A stretch of DNA of 64,000 bases from Aliirhizobium wenxiniae (GTDB lineage Bacteria; Pseudomonadota; Alphaproteobacteria; Rhizobiales; Rhizobiaceae). Positions 1-9,589 of this stretch are shown here, one piece after another (within the stretch, counting starts at the first letter, position 1; each line of letters opens with the position of its first letter). Below the pieces are notes generated by a model. It was given only the letters and a program-made list of their open reading frames with translations, did no database searches and was not told the origin of the DNA. The translations under genes and the position numbers were made by a program. The stretch covers positions 43,474 through 107,473 of the forward strand of contig NZ_JACHEG010000012.1 of the NCBI RefSeq assembly GCF_014201355.1, in the 5' to 3' direction.

Positions 1-130
1 TGTTCAACGCAACTACCGCTGATGCGGATTTCGTTCCCATCTCGAGTGTTGACAATAACACATTATTTTCCGCGATTTCGGTTGATCCATATCATTCTAT
101 CCAGCTCCCGCCGCGCTAAAAATATCAGTT

Positions 131-138
131 AAACGTTT
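131..138. promoter_or_regulatory. AAACGTTT palindrome upstream of the first sugar ABC operon
   Basis: The palindrome AAACGTTT lies about 120 bases before the binding-protein start, in an AT-richer stretch. Its form resembles LacI/GalR-type half-operators, but no LacI-family gene is present in the window, so this is only a weak candidate. Nothing else is recognisable between positions 1 and 246. Confidence 0.2.
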
Positions 139-259
139 TCCTTGTTTGGGAGGCGTGCCTTTGAGCGCTGGCTTAGAGGAAAGCGGCTCTGCCGGGGACA
201 GACGTTTGGCATGTTCTGGAGGCGTGCAGGGCGAATGGCTATTTTAGAGGAGGTTTCCC

Positions 260-1549
260 ATGAGGAAGGTAAGGGCGTTCGCGTTTGCAGCGCTGGCAAG
301 CACGACGATGGTGTCTACAGCCTATTCGGCAGAGACGATCAATGTCTGGATGCGATACGGCGATGCCGAACGGCCGACGATTGCGCGCATCGTTGACGGG
401 TTTACGGCCGAGACAGGGATCAAGGTAGACCTTTTTCTCGCAAATATCGATTTCGAAACGCGTCTCACACGTGCCGCCGCGGGTGGCAGCCTGCCGGATC
501 TGGTTGTCAACGACGCCACTTTCATGGGGCAGTTGCTCGATATGGGGGTGGTCAAGCCGATCGATCGCGCGTCTTTGAAGGGCGGTGACGAGCTTCACGA
601 TGTCGCCTGGAACAGTGTTCAGGCCGCCGATGGAAACTATTACGGCGTGCCGACATCGGCGCAGGCTTTTGCGGTCTTCATCCGCAAGGACTGGCGTGAA
701 AAGCTCGGCTATGACGTGCCCAAGACCTGGGAAGATCTCTACAATCTGGCGAAGGCCTTTACGGAAAACGATCCTGACGGGAATGGCAAGAAGGACACCT
801 ACGGCTATGTCATGCCGCTTTCCGGCACGCGTGGGTATGCATCCTGGTTCATGTCCGATCTGATCTGGCAGGCGGGCGGCGATTTCCTTCAGCAGAAGGG
901 TGATGCCTATGTTTCGTCCATGGCAACGCCTGCTGTCGAAAAGGCCGTAACCTTCGCACGCAAGATGATCTGCGATGGTTATGCGCAGCCGGCCGCAATC
1001 ACATCGACCACCGGCGACACACTGCCGGTCTTCGTCTCGGGACAAGGCGGGATCTTCCGCTCCGGGCCTTATCATATCGCGGCGTTTACGCGTGAACCGG
1101 GACGTGACAAGTTCGAGGTCGTCGCCCCACCCGCCGGCCCTGCCGGTCAGGCCGAACTTGCCGAAGGCGAGGCCGCATTCGTTATGGCTTCGACAAAGCA
1201 TGAGGCAGAAGCAAAGCAGTTCATCGAGTATCTGGTTTCGAAGAAGGGCCAGGAAACCGGCATGGCCGCCGGTACCGGGGACAACGCGATTGTCCGCCTG
1301 TCGGTCAACAAGAATGTCGATGTGGTAAAGGTCCAGCCCGATCCTGCCTGGGGCGTTTTCGCCGATCTTTATGCCACGAATGCACGCTACTTCCCGCGCG
1401 TGCCGAACTGGAAGCCGATCCGTCAGGTCGCAGCCGATGGCCTCAATCAGATCCTCTCCAGTTGCAACTCCGACATCATGTCCGGGCTGCAGGGGCTCGA
1501 CGAAGCTCTTAATGCGGAACTGAAACTTCAAGAGGTCCTGGCCAAGTAA
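260..1549 (+). CDS. Sugar ABC transporter, extracellular solute-binding protein
   Basis: This 429-residue protein is a family 1 (MalE/UgpB-type) binding protein that would capture an oligosaccharide in the periplasm. A Sec signal peptide is visible (MRKVRAFAFAALASTTMVSTAYS, cleavage near AYSAE), followed by the usual VWMRYGDAERP start of the mature domain. A strong Shine-Dalgarno GAGGAGG (247-253) sets the start. It heads an operon with two permeases, an ATPase and a heparinase-family protein, so an imported uronic-acid oligosaccharide is a reasonable but unproven substrate. A hairpin follows the stop codon and may raise its expression relative to the permeases. Confidence 0.93.
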   Translation: MRKVRAFAFAALASTTMVSTAYSAETINVWMRYGDAERPTIARIVDGFTAETGIKVDLFLANIDFETRLTRAAAGGSLPDLVVNDATFMGQLLDMGVVKPIDRASLKGGDELHDVAWNSVQAADGNYYGVPTSAQAFAVFIRKDWREKLGYDVPKTWEDLYNLAKAFTENDPDGNGKKDTYGYVMPLSGTRGYASWFMSDLIWQAGGDFLQQKGDAYVSSMATPAVEKAVTFARKMICDGYAQPAAITSTTGDTLPVFVSGQGGIFRSGPYHIAAFTREPGRDKFEVVAPPAGPAGQAELAEGEAAFVMASTKHEAEAKQFIEYLVSKKGQETGMAAGTGDNAIVRLSVNKNVDVVKVQPDPAWGVFADLYATNARYFPRVPNWKPIRQVAADGLNQILSSCNSDIMSGLQGLDEALNAELKLQEVLAK

Positions 1550-1563
1550 CCTCTCAGGCAACA

Positions 1564-1602
1564 TTGGCGCCGCGTGACCGTCTTTGAGTGACGCGGCGCC
1601 AA
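1564..1602 (+). promoter_or_regulatory. Intercistronic hairpin after the binding-protein gene
   Basis: A perfect 12-bp inverted repeat, TTGGCGCCGCGT (1564-1575) and ACGCGGCGCCAA (1591-1602), surrounds a 15-base loop between the binding-protein stop and the permease. It has no following T-run, so it is more likely an mRNA-stabilising or attenuating element, as in other binding-protein operons, than a full terminator. Confidence 0.65.
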
Positions 1603-1706
1603 CCCGGCAAATCTGCCGGCCAATTCCTCACCGTAATACTCGCAATTTATCGCCCGAGCGCCACCCGGCGCTCGCCAGGATTTCCTGGTGCCAAGCGGAG
1701 GAGCAT

Positions 1707-2588
1707 ATGTGGTTTCACTCTAAACGCCTGAGATGGATCGTTCCCTGGCTGTTTCTGGCTCCGGCCCTGATCATCTTCACATGGTTCAAGTTCGTGCCCA
1801 TTATCAAAGGGCTGTTCATGAGCTTCTACAAGGTGCGCTTTTCAGGATCGGATCAATGGGTCGGGCTTGCCAATTTCGAGCGCGCTCTTTCCGACAGCGC
1901 CCTGCATGCGGCAAGCCTGAACACGCTGATCTATGTCGTCTCGACGACAATCGCGGGCGGTATCTTCGCCTTCGCCGTCGCGTTGGCGCTCGAAGGTCAG
2001 GCCCGGCACATACGGTTGATCCGCACCGCGATCTTCATTCCAGCAGTAACCTCGATCGCTGTTCTCGCTGAAATCTGGCGGATCCTGTTCTATCCCGGCG
2101 CAGATGGGGTCGTGAACCAGATGCTCGGCGTTTTCGCCGTCGGGCCGCAGGGCTTCATGTCCGATCCCGATCAGGCGCTCTTCATCGTCATTCTGATGCA
2201 GATATGGAAGAACGTTCCTTATAACATGATGATCTTCATCGCCGGTCTCGCAAGCATCAACCGTGAGCTCTACGATGCTGCGTCCGTCGATGGGGCCAGC
2301 GCGTTTCGCAAGCTCTGGCACGTCACCATTCCCGGCCTCGTCCCCGCATTCTCAGTCGTTGTCATGCTCTCGCTCATTCGCGGCTTTCGCGTCTTCACCG
2401 AGGTCTACACCACGACCGGTGGCGGCCCGGCTAATGCCACCGAAGTCATCATGACGAATATCTTCAAAGCCGGTTTTGAACGCTTCGACTACGGCTATGC
2501 CGCCGCGGTTTCCTTCCTGCTGTTCGCCTTCACCGTATGCCTGACAATCGTGCATGTCAGCGTGAAGAACCGGATCGATCGGACCTGA
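1707..2588 (+). CDS. Sugar ABC transporter permease (MalF/UgpA-type)
   Basis: This 293-residue inner-membrane permease begins MWFHSKRLRWIVPWLFLAPAL and contains the EAA loop (YDAASVDGASAFRKLWHVTIPGL) that contacts the ATPase. The reading frame is open further upstream to 1584, but ATG 1707 is preceded by GGAGGAG and gives the usual short cytoplasmic N-terminus before the first membrane helix. It would form a heterodimer with the next gene product. The gap to that gene is only 10 bases. Confidence 0.93.
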   Translation: MWFHSKRLRWIVPWLFLAPALIIFTWFKFVPIIKGLFMSFYKVRFSGSDQWVGLANFERALSDSALHAASLNTLIYVVSTTIAGGIFAFAVALALEGQARHIRLIRTAIFIPAVTSIAVLAEIWRILFYPGADGVVNQMLGVFAVGPQGFMSDPDQALFIVILMQIWKNVPYNMMIFIAGLASINRELYDAASVDGASAFRKLWHVTIPGLVPAFSVVVMLSLIRGFRVFTEVYTTTGGGPANATEVIMTNIFKAGFERFDYGYAAAVSFLLFAFTVCLTIVHVSVKNRIDRT

Positions 2589-2598
2589 GGAGCTTCCG

Positions 2599-3438
2599 AT
2601 GAAAATGACACTCCCGCAACGCATCGCCCGCGGTCTGGTCTATGCTCTGTTGCTCATCGTATTCTGCGGTCCCTTCTGGGGCATCCTGGCGACCGCCTTT
2701 ACAAAGAATACGGTTCAGCCGGGCCAGCTTGTCCTGTGGCCTAGCAATCCGACTTTCGATCACTTCATCTACGCGTGGTCTGAAGTCAAAATCTGGATCT
2801 ACCTCTTCAACTCATTGTTCGTCGTCGCGATCGCAACGGTGCTGCAGACATTTGTCAGTGCACTCGCCGCCTATGCGCTGGCTCGCAAGAGGTTTCGCGG
2901 TGCAGCCATCGTCAGCCTTGCGATCATTTCGACAATGATGCTGCCCGATGAGGTTATTGCGATCCCGCTCTATCTCATCCTGCATGCAGAACTGCCGCTG
3001 CTACATACATCGATCTACAATACCTATGCGGCCATGATCCTGCCGGTCGTCGGCTGGGCCTTCTCCGTCTTCCTTCTGACGGAGTTCATGAAGGCTATTC
3101 CGCGTGACCTTGAAGATGCAGCACGCGTGGACGGCGCCAATGAACTGCAGATCTTCTGGCGTGTGGTGCTGCCGCTCGTCAGGCCGGCGCTTGGTACGGC
3201 AACCATCTTCGGTTTCCTGATGATCTGGGATCAGTATCTGCTGCCGCTGATCGCCGTCGATGATCGCAATCTCTACACGCTCCCCGTCATCCTGCGCTCC
3301 CTGCGCGTCGACGAGGTGCTTCAGCAAAACATCTTCATCGCCGTCACAGTCGTCGCCACGGTGCCCTGCATCGTCGTCTATCTCCTGCTTCAGAAACAGT
3401 TCAATCGCGGGCTGATGTCCGGCGCGGTCAAGGGCTGA
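2599..3438 (+). CDS. Sugar ABC transporter permease (MalG/UgpE-type)
   Basis: This 279-residue second permease of the importer has about six predicted membrane helices and the EAA motif EDAARVDGANELQIFWRVVLPLV. The C-terminus (RGLMSGAVKG) is the ending typical of MalG-type subunits. It follows the first permease closely, with GAGGAG before the ATG, and precedes the ATPase gene by 14 bases, so one transcript is expected. Confidence 0.93.
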   Translation: MKMTLPQRIARGLVYALLLIVFCGPFWGILATAFTKNTVQPGQLVLWPSNPTFDHFIYAWSEVKIWIYLFNSLFVVAIATVLQTFVSALAAYALARKRFRGAAIVSLAIISTMMLPDEVIAIPLYLILHAELPLLHTSIYNTYAAMILPVVGWAFSVFLLTEFMKAIPRDLEDAARVDGANELQIFWRVVLPLVRPALGTATIFGFLMIWDQYLLPLIAVDDRNLYTLPVILRSLRVDEVLQQNIFIAVTVVATVPCIVVYLLLQKQFNRGLMSGAVKG

Positions 3439-3452
3439 AGCGAAAGGTTCGG

Positions 3453-4556
3453 GTGAATAAAATGGGTTCAGTTAGCCTTCACAATGTCAACAAGTCCTTC
3501 AAGGCCGTCGATGTCATTCACGATGTCGCTCTTGAGATCGAAGACGGAGAGTTCTGCGTCCTGATCGGTCCTTCGGGATCGGGGAAATCGACCCTGCTCC
3601 GGATCATTGCCGGCCTGGAAGAGGTCTCGAGCGGAACCGTTTCGATCAACGGCAAGGATGTTACGGAGCTTGCCCCGAAACAGCGGGATATCGCGATGGT
3701 GTTCCAGACCTACGCGCTCTACCCGCAGATGACAGTCGCCGAAAACATGGGGTTCGCGCTGAAACTGGCGGGAATGCCGAAAGCTGAAATCGCGGAAAAG
3801 GTAAAGCAGACGGCGCGCATGCTGGAGCTGGAGCCATTGCTCGATCGTCTTCCAAAGGCACTGTCTGGCGGTCAGCGGCAACGCGTCTCGATGGGCCGCG
3901 CTATCGTGCGTGATCCTTCTGTTTTCCTGTTCGACGAACCGCTTTCGAATCTGGACGCCAAGCTTCGTGTCCAGGTGCGCGGCGAAATCGCCGACCTTCA
4001 CAAGCGTCTCGGTACGACTTCGATCTACGTGACGCATGACCAGGTCGAGGCCATGACGCTAGGCCAGAAGATCGTCGTGCTGTGGGACGGACGCGTGGAA
4101 CAGGCGGGGCCGCCGCTGACGCTTTACAACGATCCGGTCAACACATTCGTCGCCAGCTTCCTCGGCACGCCATCGATCAATCTGATCGAGGCCCGTGTCG
4201 AATTAAACGGCGGTGAAGCTGCCGCGCGCCTCACGGACGGAGCATTGCTTCCATTGGGAGCCGCCCAGGATTTCACGGAAGGTCAGGCGATCCTTTATGG
4301 CATCCGGCCGGAGCATGTCGGAATCGTTGCCGGCCGGCAGGAAGGCGGTATCGCCGCCACCATTCACGCGGTCGAAAATACCGGCTCGGACATGGTGATC
4401 CTTTCGGATGCACAAGGATTCCGTGTCTCCGCCGCCTTCAAGGAGCAACGGCCTCTGGAGGCGGGACAGATCGTGACGCTTATCCCGGACCATTCCAAGG
4501 TGCGCGTATTCGATGCGGAAAGCGGAAAACGCATCCGTCGTCGTGAAGACGGCTGA
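3453..4556 (+). CDS. Sugar ABC transporter ATP-binding protein (UgpC/MsmK family)
   Basis: This 367-residue ATPase energises the importer. Walker A GPSGSGKST, the Q-loop VFQTYALYPQM, the signature LSGGQRQRVSMGRA, Walker B VFLFDEPLSNLDAKLR and the switch His in YVTHDQVEAM are all visible. The C-terminal roughly 130 residues form the TOBE/MalK-type regulatory domain. Either GTG 3453 or the in-frame ATG 3462 could be the start. The earlier one is given, and the difference is three residues. Confidence 0.93.
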   Translation: MNKMGSVSLHNVNKSFKAVDVIHDVALEIEDGEFCVLIGPSGSGKSTLLRIIAGLEEVSSGTVSINGKDVTELAPKQRDIAMVFQTYALYPQMTVAENMGFALKLAGMPKAEIAEKVKQTARMLELEPLLDRLPKALSGGQRQRVSMGRAIVRDPSVFLFDEPLSNLDAKLRVQVRGEIADLHKRLGTTSIYVTHDQVEAMTLGQKIVVLWDGRVEQAGPPLTLYNDPVNTFVASFLGTPSINLIEARVELNGGEAAARLTDGALLPLGAAQDFTEGQAILYGIRPEHVGIVAGRQEGGIAATIHAVENTGSDMVILSDAQGFRVSAAFKEQRPLEAGQIVTLIPDHSKVRVFDAESGKRIRRREDG

Positions 4557-4630
4557 ACCATCAGAAATAACGGAAGTGGCGCGCCAGCCGGTTCTGGAAC
4601 CGACGGCGCTGCCCGAATGGGAATATCGAA

Positions 4631-6571
4631 ATGTTCAAAGACGCGATGAAGATCGAACAACTTCTCAAGGGATTGTCCGAAAACCGAAACTGGAAGCCGT
4701 TTCCCGGCATTCAGGATCGATCTCAGTGGAAGGCCATCGCTGGTGATCCGAATCTGAAAGTCGCGGCGGAGGCGATGATCGCGGTCGCGGATCTTTTGCT
4801 GGATCAGGAGATCGATCCGCTGACCGGCTCCATGTACATGAATTTCATGACGAATGGCGACCGGCTTCTCTATGAGGAGAACTACTTTCGCCGCCGCTAC
4901 GAACTTTCCCATCTTGTCATCGCCGAGTGCCTGAAAGCCGACGGAACCTATCTTCCTAAGATCATCGACTACCTCTGGGAAATCCTGGGCGAAATAAGCT
5001 GGTGCGTGCCCGCGCATAATTTTGCCGGGCAACACGACATGGTGATGTTCAAGCAGCCCAATCCCTGGAAGGAGGACGATCCGCTTCCGGTTCCGGGCGA
5101 CGACTATCTCGATCTCTTCGCCTGCGAAACGGCGGCAACGCTGGCCGAGGCATGTTATCTGTTGAAGCACACCCTGCTCGAAACCGTTCCGTCGCTTTAT
5201 TATCGCATCCAGGGCGAGATCGATCGCCGTGCGCTGAAGCTTCTCGAAGGACCGAAACATTACGGCTGGTATCTAGGCCGCAACAACTGGACGGCATGGT
5301 GCGCACATAATCTTTTGCTTGCCGCCTGCTATACCGTTGAGGACGACCAGCGGCTGGCTGCCATAGCCATGAAGCTGATGGTGCCGATGCAGCGCTTTTT
5401 CGACACGATAGAGCCATCCGGAGCTTGCATCGAAGGTCCGGGTTACTGGGTGGTCAGCGCCGGGCGGCTTGCCGGTTTTGTCAGTCTTGTCGAGGAACGC
5501 TTCGGTATCGATCTGAAGGCGGGGGACAATCAGAAGTTCCGCAATTTCGGGGAGCATATATTGCCGCTCAATATCGGCGGTAACCTCTTCGTCAACTTCG
5601 CGGATGGCAGTCTGAAGATCGATCTGGATCAGGGGCTGCTCAGCCGCTATGCGAGCCTTATCGGCTCTGACCAACTGTCCGGTCTTGTCGCCGATGATAT
5701 CGACCGTTCGGCCCGTCACAAGCTCGCTAATCCGGGCCGGGGCCGTGGGCGCAATGATTACGCCCGCCAGTTTCTCGTTCACCTGACCCGATTGCTTTTC
5801 TGGACACCGGAAAACAGAAAATCGGCGGCAAGGACATGTGAGAAAAGCGTCTGGCTCGCCGACATGCAGATGATGATTGCCCGATCCGAGGAAAAGGCCG
5901 GCGCCGGGCTAATGTTGAGCGCGATTGCCGGCAGCAATGACCCGGAGGTCAACCATCACTCCCATAACGACGTTGGTCATTTCAGCGTCTATCTGGACGG
6001 TGAGCCGATGATTATCGATCTGGGACAGGGGGCCTATTCGCGCGCCACTTTCACCGAGACGCGATATGATATGTGGCATATCAGTTCGAAGGGGCACAAC
6101 GTTCCGGCCGTGAACGGCTACCTCCAATATGCGGGAAAAGGCTCGCAAGCGCGCGATGTGGCGTACCGCCACGAAGGTACCAGCAGCTATCTGTCTCTCG
6201 ACGCAAGCCCTGCCTATTTCCGTGATCCAGGATCGCGGCGAATGATCCGACACCTCAATTTCAGCCATGACACGGCAAAGATAGAGATCAGCGACGAGAT
6301 CGATTTGAGGGAGCCGCTCACCCGCTTTGAACTTCCTCTTCATGTCTCCGATCGAAAAATAGTGGTTGGGACTGACGGGGTGTGCCGGCTCTACGGGAAA
6401 CACAGCGTACTGGTCATTACCCCGAAAAATCTTCGCGTCACCGGTTTGGAGCCGATCGAGATTACAGACCCGCGCCACCTCGATGTCTGGGGAAGCCGGG
6501 TTTTCAAGATCGGTTTCGAGGCGATTGACATCGAAAAGGCGATCTTCGGTTTCTCGATCGAGATCGGTTGA
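4631..6571 (+). CDS. Heparinase II/III-family polysaccharide lyase-like protein, no signal peptide
   Basis: This 646-residue protein has an N-terminal alpha-helical toroid-like half and a C-terminal beta-sandwich with the heparinase II/III signature NHHSHNDVGHFSVYLDGEPMIIDLGQGAYS. The histidines and the following Tyr are the usual active-site area. Family members cleave uronic-acid polysaccharides or oligosaccharides by beta-elimination. No signal peptide is present, so it should act in the cytoplasm on material brought in by the preceding ABC transporter. ATG 4631 or the in-frame ATG 4646 could be the start, and neither has a strong ribosome site. The exact substrate (alginate-, heparin- or pectin-like) cannot be read from the sequence. 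Confidence 0.8.
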   Translation: MFKDAMKIEQLLKGLSENRNWKPFPGIQDRSQWKAIAGDPNLKVAAEAMIAVADLLLDQEIDPLTGSMYMNFMTNGDRLLYEENYFRRRYELSHLVIAECLKADGTYLPKIIDYLWEILGEISWCVPAHNFAGQHDMVMFKQPNPWKEDDPLPVPGDDYLDLFACETAATLAEACYLLKHTLLETVPSLYYRIQGEIDRRALKLLEGPKHYGWYLGRNNWTAWCAHNLLLAACYTVEDDQRLAAIAMKLMVPMQRFFDTIEPSGACIEGPGYWVVSAGRLAGFVSLVEERFGIDLKAGDNQKFRNFGEHILPLNIGGNLFVNFADGSLKIDLDQGLLSRYASLIGSDQLSGLVADDIDRSARHKLANPGRGRGRNDYARQFLVHLTRLLFWTPENRKSAARTCEKSVWLADMQMMIARSEEKAGAGLMLSAIAGSNDPEVNHHSHNDVGHFSVYLDGEPMIIDLGQGAYSRATFTETRYDMWHISSKGHNVPAVNGYLQYAGKGSQARDVAYRHEGTSSYLSLDASPAYFRDPGSRRMIRHLNFSHDTAKIEISDEIDLREPLTRFELPLHVSDRKIVVGTDGVCRLYGKHSVLVITPKNLRVTGLEPIEITDPRHLDVWGSRVFKIGFEAIDIEKAIFGFSIEIG

Positions 6572-6746
6572 TCTCCGCCTAGCGCTTTCGCTGATCCATC
6601 ATAGGGTGAGTGAAAGCGCCGCCGATGTTCGCACCTGGGCTTCGTGCCGGTGCCGAAAGATAGCATATCGTGAGGGATGTGGCATATGTTGTCGGAAGCG
6701 GAAGCTCCGATCTGGCAGTCATTATCGAAATCACGAGATCCAACCC

Positions 6747-7652
6747 ATGAACATCAAGCAACTGGAAGTGCTTCGCACGCTTCTGGCAACCGGCTCGACG
6801 ATTGCCGCTGCAAAGACGATGGGGCTTAGTCAGTCAGGTGTCAGCCGCATGCTGCAGCAGCTGGAGCAGGATCTCTCGATCACGTTGTTTGCGCGTGACA
6901 AGGGCCGTCTCATCGCGACGCCCGAGGCGCTTGCGCTGGGCCATGACGCGGAAAATATTCTTCTTGCCGTGGACCGTATGTCCAGCCATGCGGAAGATCT
7001 GCGCAGCGGCGCGTCCGGCCCGGAGATCGTGCGTATCGGGCTGCCAAGTAGCATGTGGGAAAATTTCGCTCCGGCCATGCTGGTGGATTATATTCGCGCC
7101 TTCCCCGGAGTGCGTATCGAAACCTTTTTCGAAAGCACGACGGCAATCAACAAGCTGGTGGGCGAGAGGGTCATCGATATCGGCTTCCTGCGCATGGAAG
7201 GCGAGACCGGTCCGGGGATTGTGGTCGACAAGGTGGCAAGCGGCACGAGTGTCTGCGTCGTGCCGAAGGACCACCCGTTGGCGGAACTGGAAACAATCTC
7301 GGCAAAGGACCTGCGCAATGTACCGCTGGTTCTCATCGGCCGGCAGAGACCGAACCGGATGGCGCTCGACCAGCAGTTTGCACGCGCCGGCGTGAAGCAG
7401 ATGGTGAAGATCGAGACGCATACCAACAGTTCCGCCTGTGCCTATGTTGCGCAAGGGTTGGGGGTGTCGATCATCAGCAGTTTCTACGCCAATCTTTATC
7501 GGCATCTGCCTGTCGTGCAGCGCCCTTTCGTTCCACAGGCTAGGCAGGATTTCGGCCTGGCGCGCGCTGCGGGCTTTCCGCTGTCGATCGCGGCGCAAGC
7601 CTTGAGCGATGCTTTGCAGCGGCAAATTCAGCTTTCTCAAAAAATCGAATGA
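6747..7652 (+). CDS. LysR-family transcriptional regulator
   Basis: This 301-residue regulator has an N-terminal winged helix-turn-helix (LATGSTIAAAKTMGLSQSGVSRMLQQLEQDL) and a C-terminal effector-binding domain of periplasmic-binding fold. The frame is open upstream to 6366, but that part overlaps the heparinase gene. ATG 6747 gives the canonical MNIKQLEVLRTLL start. It lies between the sugar operon and the peptide-type operon, both on the same strand, so it could regulate either. The conserved position just before the peptide-transporter genes slightly favours the latter. Confidence 0.92.
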   Translation: MNIKQLEVLRTLLATGSTIAAAKTMGLSQSGVSRMLQQLEQDLSITLFARDKGRLIATPEALALGHDAENILLAVDRMSSHAEDLRSGASGPEIVRIGLPSSMWENFAPAMLVDYIRAFPGVRIETFFESTTAINKLVGERVIDIGFLRMEGETGPGIVVDKVASGTSVCVVPKDHPLAELETISAKDLRNVPLVLIGRQRPNRMALDQQFARAGVKQMVKIETHTNSSACAYVAQGLGVSIISSFYANLYRHLPVVQRPFVPQARQDFGLARAAGFPLSIAAQALSDALQRQIQLSQKIE

Positions 7653-7829
7653 GATTAGCTAATTAATCTTGAAACTTGGGCTTTCCGGACGGCGAATTGC
7701 GGCCCGCGAGATGCATAGGTATATGACAAAATCGCATAATATTGCGCTTCTAAAATCATTTCGTCATAGCCTTAATTAACGAAACCGATGCTGGCGGAAT
7801 GGAAAGCCGCCTTCAATCGTGGGGAAACA
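7653..7829. promoter_or_regulatory. AT-rich promoter region of the peptide ABC operon
   Basis: This 177-base gap is clearly richer in A and T than its surroundings. It holds a dyad AGATTA-N6-TAATCT (about 7650-7667) and CGCA-N6-TGCG (about 7733-7746). The second has the form of a LysR-type site, but this rests on inspection only. It is the only substantial gap before the permease, so the operon promoter should lie here. Confidence 0.35.
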
Positions 7830-8774
7830 ATGCTGAGATTCATACTGAGCCGTCTTCTGATGGCGCTGCCGACGATCGTGCTTGTCTCGATCACGGTTTT
7901 TGCGCTGATCCGTTTCATTCCCGGTGATCCCGCAGCCCTGATGCTGGGCGACATGGCGCAGCCCGACCAGATCGCCGCCATGCGCACCGAGCTCGGCCTC
8001 GACAAGTCGATGCCGCAACAGTTCGTCATTTGGGCCGGTAATGTCCTTCACGGAGATTTCGGACGCTCGATCGTCAATGACGAAGCCGTCCTGCCGCTCG
8101 TTGTCTCGCGTTTCATGGTCAGCGCGGAAATCGTCGTGATCGCCGTTCTGCTGGCCAGCCTGATTGCCGTGCCGGCCGGTGTGATTGCTGCCTGGCGGCA
8201 GAACAGCATAACCGATCTGGCGCTGGTCGGTACCGCAACGGTGCTTCTGTCGATCCCGACATTCTGGCTAGGGCTTTTGCTGCTGCTGCTTTTCGGGCTG
8301 AAACTCGGCTGGCTGCCGGTTCTCGGTTACGTCTCGATCGGCGACAACGTGGTTGGCGGCTTACTTTATCTGGTGCTGCCGGTGATGACGTTGGTCATCC
8401 ATGAGGCCGGCGTGCTGATCCGCATGGCGCGCGCCTCGACACTGGAAGTGCTGCGTCTCGATTACATCACCCATGCTCGTGCCAAGGGGCTTTCGGAAAG
8501 CGCCGTGTTGTGGCGGCATGCATTCAAGAATGCATTCGGCCCGACATGGACGATGATCGGCCTCATCCTCGGCAACCTGCTTGGCGGCATTGCGGTCATC
8601 GAGACGGTGTTCACCATTCCCGGCCTCGGCCGCCTGATGGTCGACAGCATTTTTGCCCGCGATTACCCGGTTATCCAGGGCTGCCTGCTGTTCGTCTCAC
8701 TATCCTATGTGCTGGTCAATCTCGTCGTCGACCTGCTTTATCCCCTGTTTGATCCGCGGGTTGTCGCCGAATGA
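7830..8774 (+). CDS. Peptide-type ABC transporter permease (DppB-like)
   Basis: This 314-residue inner-membrane permease of the dipeptide/oligopeptide/nickel type begins MLRFILSRLLMALPTIVLVS, with the characteristic VRFIPGDPAALMLG-type periplasmic loop (IRFIPGDPAALMLGD). The frame is open to 7788, but ATG 7830, after GGGGAAACA, matches the family start. It overlaps the next permease by four bases (ATGA), showing translational coupling. Confidence 0.92.
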   Translation: MLRFILSRLLMALPTIVLVSITVFALIRFIPGDPAALMLGDMAQPDQIAAMRTELGLDKSMPQQFVIWAGNVLHGDFGRSIVNDEAVLPLVVSRFMVSAEIVVIAVLLASLIAVPAGVIAAWRQNSITDLALVGTATVLLSIPTFWLGLLLLLLFGLKLGWLPVLGYVSIGDNVVGGLLYLVLPVMTLVIHEAGVLIRMARASTLEVLRLDYITHARAKGLSESAVLWRHAFKNAFGPTWTMIGLILGNLLGGIAVIETVFTIPGLGRLMVDSIFARDYPVIQGCLLFVSLSYVLVNLVVDLLYPLFDPRVVAE

Positions 8775-9589
8775 AAAAATTCACTCTCAACGGTCTTATC
8801 GGCGGGTTTCTCATAACCGTTCTCATCACAACCGCCGCACTTGGCCTGTTCTGGACGCCGTTCGACCCGATGAAACTGTCGTTCACCGCCCGTCTTGCCG
8901 GGCCGAGCGCCACGCATCTTCTCGGGACCGACGAGTTCGGCCGCGATGTCCTGAGCCGCCTGATGGTCGGTGCGCAGGCGAGCGTCTGGATCGGTTTCCT
9001 GACGGTCAGTTTCGCGACCGTCTGCGGCACGCTGATCGGCCTTGTCAGCGGTTATGCTCGCGGCTGGGTGGACGGCGTCATCATGGCCGTCAACAATGCG
9101 CTTCTTGCCTTTCCCGGTATTCTTCTGGCGCTTGGCCTACTCGCCGTCTTCGGCGCCAATCAGTATGGCATCATCTTCGCACTAGGGATCGCCTATACGC
9201 CTTCCATGGCCCGCGTTGTTCGCGGCGCCGTGTTGTCGCTGCGCGAGCGGGAATTCATCGAGGCGTCGCGGGTGATGGGCAATGGTGAGCTGTTCACGCT
9301 GTTCCGTCACGTTCTGCCGAACTGCCTTGCGCCGATCACCGTGCTTGCCACCTCGATGTTCGGTTGGGCGATCCTGTCGGAAAGCGCGCTCTCCTTCCTT
9401 GGTCTCGGCGTGCCGCCGCCGGCACCCACATGGGGCAACATGCTGGCTGCCGGCCGTCCCTTCATCCAGCAGGCCGTCTGGCTGGGTCTTTTCCCCGGTA
9501 TCTGCATCGCGCTGACCCTGCTCGGCATCAATCTGCTCGGCGACGCCCTTCGCGACCGCCTCGACCCGCGCATGAGGGGCCTGAAATGA
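8771..9589 (+). CDS. Peptide-type ABC transporter permease (DppC-like)
   Basis: This 272-residue second permease contains the DppC hallmark HLLGTDEFGRDVLSRLM and the EAA-like segment REFIEASRVMGNGELFTLFRHVLPN. It ends in DRLDPRMRGLK, as family members do. Its stop overlaps the ATPase start (ATGA at 9586), so the two are translationally coupled. Confidence 0.92.
   Translation: MKKFTLNGLIGGFLITVLITTAALGLFWTPFDPMKLSFTARLAGPSATHLLGTDEFGRDVLSRLMVGAQASVWIGFLTVSFATVCGTLIGLVSGYARGWVDGVIMAVNNALLAFPGILLALGLLAVFGANQYGIIFALGIAYTPSMARVVRGAVLSLREREFIEASRVMGNGELFTLFRHVLPNCLAPITVLATSMFGWAILSESALSFLGLGVPPPAPTWGNMLAAGRPFIQQAVWLGLFPGICIALTLLGINLLGDALRDRLDPRMRGLK

Noticed and set aside
142..396. 84-residue frame upstream of and overlapping the first binding-protein gene
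   Set aside because: It overlaps the signal-peptide region of a strong gene, is rich in Arg, Gly and Cys without a motif, and lacks a ribosome site.
239..1564. Long antisense reading frame opposite the first binding protein
   Set aside because: It has no recognisable domain, no ribosome site, and exactly mirrors a well-supported gene. High-GC third-position bias keeps antisense frames open.
1584..1706. N-terminal extension of the first permease
   Set aside because: It lacks membrane or family similarity, begins inside the hairpin, and the GGAGGAG site points to ATG 1707.
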